64,000 nucleotides of DNA. It comes from Aquila chrysaetos chrysaetos. Lineage: Eukaryota > Chordata > Aves > Accipitriformes > Accipitridae. The stretch spans positions 26,008,001-26,072,000 of the forward strand of contig NC_044018.1 of the NCBI RefSeq assembly GCF_900496995.4, given 5' to 3'. The number at the start of each line of letters is the position of its first letter. The first letter of the stretch is position 1. The notes under the pieces were generated by a model. That model saw nothing but the letters and a program-made list of their open reading frames with translations. It had not been told where the DNA came from and made no database searches. Of the stretch, positions 61,201 through 64,000 are shown piece after piece. Made by a program: the position numbers and the translations under genes.

Positions 61201-61637
61201 TTTCATCAAATGCAAATTAAAAAAAGATTTTTTTAAATAAAAGCTATTATTAAATTCTAAAAAAAAAAAAAGAGAGCAAAGATCTGAGTGAGAGAAGTCA
61301 TTTACTAAGACTAACAACACGAGCTTAACTGATAGTAAGAAGAATAGCACCTATGATTGTCATAGGTGAAAAATAAGCAGCTCTTCAAGTCGAAAGATCA
61401 GAAGCATTGAGTAGACTTTTTTATTTATTACAGAATCACACATTTTTATGCTTTGCAGACAATAAAGAAAGTAGTCACCTGCCAAAGTCAGGATGTTAGA
61501 GGGAAGCTGTTTCTTATGCTCTAGTATCTGCAATTAAATATCAGTTTTATTTATGTATTTAATTTTTGACAAATCTTACCTCTGGGTCCAAGCCAAACAT
61601 CAAGGTAGCTATTGATTGTTTTATCCAGAAGTTCCAT
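46165..61637 (-). CDS. ELOVL5: ELOVL5, very-long-chain fatty acid elongase 5 (spliced coding span)
   Basis: ELOVL5 is a multi-pass ER membrane condensing enzyme. It carries out the first, rate-limiting step of fatty acid elongation (acyl-CoA plus malonyl-CoA to 3-ketoacyl-CoA) and prefers C18-C20 polyunsaturated substrates. Seven coding exons on the minus strand (61637-61580, 59646-59459, 52480-52403, 51760-51589, 50017-49893, 47980-47846, 46296-46165) join in perfect phase to a 295-residue protein; the human protein has 299. Visible hallmarks are [11 protein letters not shown], the catalytic histidine box HVYHH in exon 5 of the gene model, MYSYYGL and a C-terminal KQRKD, which fits the KxRxx ER-retention pattern. 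[17 protein letters not shown] identifies ELOVL5 and not ELOVL2 (which has GNKYMKNR). All junctions are GT-AG and no lesion is seen. Confidence 0.97.
46297..47845 (-). other. ELOVL5 intron before last coding exon
   Basis: Phase-0 intron with donor GTAAAA. It contains a 24-bp minisatellite (separate entry). No other feature was recognised. Confidence 0.85.
46845..46922. repeat. 24-bp minisatellite, 3.25 perfect copies
   Basis: The unit is GGGACTAAA followed by GGGACTGAGTCTAAA (24 bases), present at 46845-46868, 46869-46892 and 46893-46916 plus a 6-base partial copy. Each unit is itself built from a GGGACT(AAA) and GGGACT(GAGTCTAAA) pair. Because 24 is a multiple of three, it reads as a periodic [12 protein letters not shown] frame by chance. 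The identical copies suggest recent expansion. Confidence 0.97.
47846..47980 (-). CDS. ELOVL5: ELOVL5 coding exon 6
   Basis: 45 codons with acceptor TCTCTCCCCAG and donor GTAAAA. It encodes [20 protein letters not shown], then [15 protein letters not shown] and [10 protein letters not shown], which form the last transmembrane helices. Human has LQFVLTIIQTSCGVIWPC here. Both phases are 0. Confidence 0.97.
47981..49892 (-). other. ELOVL5 intron 6 region
   Basis: Intron with an A/C-rich stretch at 48787-48850 and a poly(A) run at about 48903-48924. The long minus-strand frame at 49069-49716 has no recognisable domain and no fitting splice context. Confidence 0.8.
49893..50017 (-). CDS. ELOVL5: ELOVL5 coding exon 5
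   Basis: 125 bases: two bases complete a Ser codon, then 41 codons. The acceptor is TTTTTTTAG and the donor GTGAGT. It encodes [20 protein letters not shown], followed by [20 protein letters not shown] and L. The MYxYY motif (MYSYY) typical of elongases is intact. Confidence 0.97.
50018..51588 (-). other. ELOVL5 intron 5
   Basis: Phase-1 intron with donor GTAAGT. A C-run of about ten bases lies near 50171-50180. No other feature was recognised. Confidence 0.85.
51589..51760 (-). CDS. ELOVL5: ELOVL5 coding exon 4 with catalytic histidine box
   Basis: 172 bases (57 codons plus one base), acceptor CCTTTCTAG, donor GTAAGT. It encodes [20 protein letters not shown], then [20 protein letters not shown] and [17 protein letters not shown]. 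It carries the family motifs KxxExxDT (KLIEFMDT), QxxFLHxYHH-type (ITVLHVYHH, the HxxHH box that forms the catalytic site) and NxxxHxxMYxYY begun in the next exon. Nearly identical to human. Confidence 0.98.
51761..52402 (-). other. ELOVL5 intron 4
   Basis: Phase-0 intron with donor GTAATG. No feature was recognised inside it. Confidence 0.85.
52403..52480 (-). CDS. ELOVL5: ELOVL5 coding exon 3
   Basis: Exactly 26 codons with acceptor TTCTCAG and donor [21 protein letters not shown] followed by [11 protein letters not shown]. Human reads [15 protein letters not shown] here and then a variable loop ending DMK. The loop is the least conserved part of the enzyme's N-terminal half. This exon is too short to show up as a long open frame. 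Confidence 0.96.
56215..56420. promoter_or_regulatory. CpG-rich block in ELOVL5 intron 3
   Basis: A locally GC- and CpG-rich patch (CCGGCGCAGGGCAGCGGCGC-like sequence near 56258-56280) in an otherwise AT-leaning intron. It could be an internal regulatory element or a GC-rich repeat remnant. No exon or core promoter could be assigned. Confidence 0.2.
59113..59146. repeat. 17-bp tandem duplication
   Basis: ACACAAGGAGGAGTTAT is followed at once by ACACAAGGAGGAGTTAC, two near-identical 17-base units in ELOVL5 intron 3 close to exon 2. Confidence 0.9.
59459..59646 (-). CDS. ELOVL5: ELOVL5 coding exon 2
   Basis: 188 bases: two bases complete Asp, then 62 codons. The acceptor is TTTGTTTCAG and the donor GTAGGA. 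It encodes [40 protein letters not shown] and [20 protein letters not shown], then YE. This covers the first two membrane helices and the conserved [11 protein letters not shown] loop. The open frame continues past the donor into intron, but GTAGGA at the family exon end marks the splice. Confidence 0.98.
59647..61579 (-). other. ELOVL5 intron 2
   Basis: Phase-1 intron with donor GTAAGA and acceptor TTTGTTTCAG. AT-rich, with no features recognised. Confidence 0.85.
61580..61637 (-). CDS. ELOVL5: ELOVL5 first coding exon
   Basis: 19 codons plus one base: [19 protein letters not shown], then donor GTAAGA. Human starts MEHFDASLSTYFKALLGPR at the matching place. The exon also holds 11 bases of 5'UTR up to a good acceptor (CTTTCCATTTCAG) ending near 61649, so at least one non-coding exon must lie further right. 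This exon is too short for a long open frame. Confidence 0.93.
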
Positions 61638-61648
61638 TCTACAACCTA

Positions 61649-64000
61649 CTGAAATGGAAAGAAGAGGAGAAAGTTAGTTCTTCAGCTCACAGAAATAGTT
61701 TAATCATCTGAATACCATCTGTTAGGGCTAACAATGAAAATACTAATATGCAAATATTGCAGCAGATACACTAGACATTACCAGCATATATAAAGTTCAT
61801 AAAGTTTATTTTAGTCTCAGAGAGCCACTGGTGTAAGAGCACTGTTTCCCACTTTAGTATTTAATCATGAATCTAGATACAGAGAAGCTTAAAATAATGA
61901 GGTCAGATTAACCCAAAGTTCTTTTTAATTCTGTATTTTTAAGGGAAAATACGGGATGACATCTTGCAAGATCCCTCTGCAAGGAGGAAGAGGAGGAGGA
62001 AGAGGATTGGACCTTGAGAAAGCCAGCAACATTGAAATTCTCAGATAAATACCATGAAGCTCTTTTAACAAAGAGCCTTGAATAGCTGGCAATGCTAGCT
62101 GGGGAGGAGGAGGGAAGGAAAAAAAAAGGGAAAACTGGCTCTGCTATCATTTTTGTGGCTAGGTGACTGATTACACCTCTGATTAACAGCCCATAAAACC
62201 AAGAGATCAACAGTCATGAAATGACAGAGAGGGCTGCAGAGGCAAGGGAGAAAACATTGCAGTTCGTGACATGAACATCTCCAGTTCCAGAAACTGCTTA
62301 CTGGCAGGACATTACCAGATAAAACTCATCCAACATCAGTACAGTAGAATGATTCAAATGTTATCTGTCAGCTCCTCACATGGCCATTATTTATTAGTAG
62401 CACCTGGTATATACTCTGAGGTACATAAGCCGCTGTACCTCCCTAAGGCTAAAGCAGGAAAGAAGTAGCGACACTTTCCACAAGCAGGGACAATTGCACA
62501 GGAAGACATTCTCAAGAGAAGCGGGTCATTTTCTTCTTGATTAAAAAACCACCACCAACAAAAAAACCCAACCAAAAAACCAAAAACCAACACCTCCCAA
62601 TTTCTTCTTTTCTATCCAGAACTGTACTGAACCTTCACTAAAATTATTTTATCCTTTTTCAATAGGATAGTTTTCACTTCTTCACGTTTCTCCCCCCCAA
62701 GTACTAACATTAACGGCAATTTTTAGTTACAGGGAAATAATGTAAGCGACACATAAGCTGTCAACATATCCACAGCACAAACTGAAACGACTACGCAAGT
62801 TTACACATAGTTGCTAACAACAAAAAAGTTCATCTCTATTTTTTTGGTTCTAGTTAAAGAAACACATCCCTTCCACCTGTGAAAACCCTGCCTCTAGGGG
62901 ATTTCTGATTTATGCAAGTAAAATGAATAGTAGGTCTTCTGGTTTTAGTCAGCTGGGACTGACACCTCCACTTCTTTCGAGTCCAGCAAGAAAAGCCAGG
63001 CAGGATGCAGATGACACCCTCTCCCCAGCCCTGCCGCCTGCCCCCCGCACGGGCTGCGACCTCCCATGGGACCAAGAACGTACAACGGGTTTGGATCCGT
63101 GCATTTACATCGTGTGGTCATCTCCGTAAGCCCACATCCCTTCCGCCGCAGGGCTCCGGGCAGCAGGCTGACGCGCTCACCGAGGATTTCTGGCTGTGCC
63201 CCCAGCCCGTTGTTTCCCACAGGGCTCTCAGGGACACGCGCAGAAGAGGACTTTCCCCTCTGCATGCATGAAGTCTTTGTACCGCGCTGGACTACGCGAG
63301 GGCACAGAAATGTCCCTGGAATCTGGTCAGCAGGCACAAACAGAAGAGCTTGATTAAAATAACCGGGAGCGTTAAAAGTCTTTTGCACTCCTGATTCACA
63401 CCACTTTTATTTTCTGACCGAAGAAGCCTGGCCCAAACAGGCACACACTTCACAAGAAGGTGCATTTTTGGGATTACGTCATCTCACCAGCTATGACACA
63501 CAAACTGCAAGCACTTGCATGAACGGCCACAGCACTGGCATGCTGGTGTCCTAGGAATAAGGAAATTTAACTGAGAAGGCTATGCTATGCTACCAGAAGT
63601 ATGAACATCAGGAAGGCTGTGAGAAATAAGTACATAATTTCCAAGGACTAGAAAGTTATTCAGAGCAAGCTCTTCTTTTCTTTTTTTTCCCCCCCCGCCA
63701 CTTCTTTTTTTTTTTTTTTAAATCTGTCAGCTATTGAGTATCACCCAGAAAAGCACTCCCCAGCGGATAATTCATTTTGTTGCTTGAAATCCCCATTTAC
63801 TCAATTCGTCTGTTGCTCCTTTGATCCAGTACCAATTGATTTAGTTATGCAGCACTGCATCATCCAATAACCCAGCATCTGCACCTGACTTCAACTCCCC
63901 TTTTTGCAGAGGAATACTTCAGATCGGAGAGGTTTTTTTCAAAAACAAAGGTTCGTTGTACGAAAATATACAAAAAAGCTCAATTCAGAACTGACTTGCT
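61649..64000 (-). other. ELOVL5 intron 1 / upstream region
   Basis: The acceptor before the first coding exon implies a non-coding exon upstream, so this stretch is at least partly intron 1. It holds an A/C-rich patch near 62540-62590, a CpG-richer patch at about 63000-63260 and a pyrimidine/poly(T) stretch near 63675-63720. No 5' exon could be confirmed inside the window. Confidence 0.5.

Noticed and set aside
46165..61637. ELOVL2 as the identity of the elongase
   Set aside because: The [17 protein letters not shown] stretch and the exon-by-exon match are those of ELOVL5; ELOVL2 differs here (GNKYMKNR).

Overview
The window is vertebrate nuclear DNA, almost certainly from a bird. The evidence is spliced genes with long introns, several copies of the CR1 LINE (including 3' ends with the typical ATTCTRTR-like terminus), and an LTR-type repeat that is common in bird genomes. 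There are no bacterial-style operons. Most open frames in the window are chance frames in non-coding DNA.

Two protein genes are recognisable, both on the minus strand. GCM1 (glial cells missing homolog 1, a zinc-dependent GCM-domain transcription factor) occupies about 10369-18927. Four consecutive exons with canonical splice sites encode the complete DNA-binding domain, and a terminal, very GC-rich exon ends in the family's C-terminal signature. The join between the fourth exon and the terminal exon is not resolved. ELOVL5 (very-long-chain fatty acid elongase 5, an ER membrane enzyme) occupies about 46165-61637. All seven coding exons are present, every junction is phase-consistent, and they give a 295-residue protein. 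Its 3'UTR probably runs to about 44420, and its non-coding first exon and promoter lie beyond the right edge or are not identified. The side-by-side, same-strand order GCM1-ELOVL5 is the known vertebrate arrangement (human 6p12).

Layout: 1-10140 is intergenic DNA downstream of GCM1, with a minus-strand CR1 reverse-transcriptase fragment (about 4741-5530), a plus-strand CR1 3' end (about 9195-9932) and a CpG-rich block (2815-3060). 10140-18990 is GCM1. 18990-44420 is intergenic, holding a 185-nt pure pyrimidine tract (20927-21111), short CR1 pieces, a probable ERV solo LTR with internal duplications (about 26343-27763), an unexplained exon-like block (28975-29231) and the bird LTR-like repeat (about 39965-40730). 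44420-61650 is ELOVL5, with a 24-bp minisatellite in its last intron. 61650-64000 is upstream or intron 1 sequence.

The two genes are not known to act together: GCM1 is a developmental regulator and ELOVL5 is a lipid enzyme. I found no clearly new biological system. The best leads are the divergent C-terminal half of avian GCM1 and the exon-like block between the genes.
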